From Symbiodinium microadriaticum (lineage: Eukaryota; Sar; Dinophyceae; Suessiales; Symbiodiniaceae): a stretch of DNA of 64,000 bases. This document shows positions 63,234 to 64,000 of the stretch, piece after piece; the stretch's first letter is position 1; each line of letters opens with the position of its first letter. The DNA lies in assembly GCA_001939145.1 (NCBI GenBank), contig LSRX01000697.1:129712-193711 (forward strand). Direction: 5' to 3'. Position numbers and translations under genes: made by a program. The notes beneath the pieces are model-generated. The model did no database searches, had not been told where the DNA came from, and saw nothing but the letters and a program-made list of their open reading frames with translations.

Positions 63234-63824
63234 TTGTCTTTCAGACTGCAGTTGATGATAGAAGGCGGAGTCGGAGTACTGTGCAAGTATCTGTATCTGA
63301 CCAGCGAAGGTCAGCTGCAAAGTGCCTGCGCCCGCAGAACTTCGCTCTCTGCAAGCTTCGGAGATTCAACTCGCGGACTGCACGATGCACTGCAACTGGG
63401 CTCTTGTGGGAACAATGTCTGCGTGAATCCGGAGCGAGGTCTCGCTCGAACATCAGCATCGAAAACCGCCGATGCCAAGTCTGGTCAATCAACAAACCAC
63501 GTGTGCCTTTCATACGTGATTCTGGATTCCTTTTTGCCGTCTTTATCGGGCTCAGGAAGCTTGACTGTGGAGGACGCTCGCGTGATCTTGTCTCTCGTGT
63601 GGGAGCATTCGTTCATCTCCCATTTGCCTTCCAGGTCGCCGAGGTATCTGAGCTCCCTTTCCTGGTTTGCAGCAGGCAGTTTTATTTCAGGTTCCTTTCA
63701 GCACTCCAGCAAGGTTGACGGTCAAGTAGTCAACTACTCGCTGATTTCGGAAAAGAAGAGCTATGCCTTTCGCTTCGGACGCCGAAGAGCATGTTACGAC
63801 ACAAACCACATCAGCATTCGGTGA
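63234..63824 (+). CDS. 196-codon open frame, uncertain gene
   Basis: The longest non-repetitive uninterrupted frame in the window. It contains EGGVGVLCKYLYLTSEGQLQ, SLTVEDARVILSLVWEHSFI and VNYSLISEKKSYAFRFGRRR. A second frame of 162 residues is open on the same strand over 63230-63718, so the region is simply poor in stops, which weakens the call. No motif is recognised. It lies between two minus-strand genes and may be a retrocopy, a real gene or chance. Confidence 0.35.
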   Translation: MSFRLQLMIEGGVGVLCKYLYLTSEGQLQSACARRTSLSASFGDSTRGLHDALQLGSCGNNVCVNPERGLARTSASKTADAKSGQSTNHVCLSYVILDSFLPSLSGSGSLTVEDARVILSLVWEHSFISHLPSRSPRYLSSLSWFAAGSFISGSFQHSSKVDGQVVNYSLISEKKSYAFRFGRRRACYDTNHISIR

Positions 63825-63869
63825 TTTTGATTCTTTTCGGCTATTGCGAGGGGGACGAAGGCTGGAAAG

Positions 63870-64000
63870 TCAAGTCACGTGAAAAAGCTTCAACTCGATT
63901 TTGTGAGAAATCGAGAACACAGCCATATTCTCCCGCGTGCAGCGATCGTACAGGTCGTGCTCCACATCAGGTGAAATTCCGTTTGTGCACTCGTCCAGCA
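63870..64000 (-). CDS. ABC transporter, D subfamily, C-terminal end (partial)
   Basis: The minus strand reads LDECTNGISPDVEHDLYDRC then AVFSISHKIELKLFHVT and a stop. LDE is the end of the Walker B motif with the catalytic Glu, NGISPDVE stands where D-subfamily transporters have SAVSxDVE (D-loop), and SISHK is the H-loop with its switch His. Peroxisomal members of this subfamily import very-long-chain acyl-CoAs. The protein ends only about 10 residues after the H-loop, shorter than usual. The rest of the gene lies right of the window. Confidence 0.78.
   Translation of the reverse strand, partial: LDECTNGISPDVEHDLYDRCTRENMAVFSISHKIELKLFHVT

Overview
The window looks like nuclear DNA of a dinoflagellate, most likely of the Symbiodinium type (order Suessiales). 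The evidence is intermediate base composition, interstitial TTTAGGG blocks, abundant microsatellites, and genes cut into tiny exons (about 30-110 nt) whose introns mostly begin GC rather than GT and end AG|G. There is also a relict of the dinoflagellate spliced leader in front of an intronless gene. No bacterial operon, plastid or mitochondrial gene, tRNA or rRNA was seen. Long single open frames mislead here, because most real coding sequence is short exons in changing frames.

Four genes or gene parts are recognised from family motifs. The best is a nearly complete protein farnesyltransferase beta subunit at 31.6-37.2 kb, rebuilt as 19 exons whose phases all agree. Ribosomal protein eL39 lies on the minus strand at 61.3-62.1 kb. 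The last coding segment of a D-subfamily (peroxisomal) ABC transporter is at the right edge, minus strand. A cold-shock domain lies at 17.4-17.7 kb. More tentative are a phosphotransferase-like gene at 47.8-49.1 kb, a zinc-binding protein at 2.1-4.3 kb, coiled-coil exons at 6.2-10.5 kb, a recurrent dinoflagellate domain at 39-40 kb, and an intronless RGG-box gene at 45.0 kb. Other coding evidence is reported as exon chains of unknown function, with exon edges usually good to a few bases.

Layout: 0-0.4 kb copia retrotransposon remnant; 0.4-18.9 kb mostly plus-strand exon chains with microsatellites; 19.2-20.0 kb a minus-strand gene; 20.28-31.36 kb three tandem copies of a 3.68-kb gene-bearing unit, with a decayed partial copy just upstream; 31.6-37.2 kb farnesyltransferase beta; 37.3-52.2 kb further plus-strand exon chains; 52.7-55.7 kb four kinds of tandem repeat; 56.3-57.9 kb small genes on both strands; 58.1-60.6 kb an AT-rich island with a G/C strand-skew switch and telomere-like repeats; 61-64 kb a block mainly on the minus strand.

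The farnesyltransferase gene serves as an internal calibration of splicing: 11 of 18 introns start GC, 6 GT and 1 GA, and 15 of 18 acceptors are AG|G. Three unrelated genes also seem to need introns of only about 18-23 nt to stay open. That is the least expected signal in the window.
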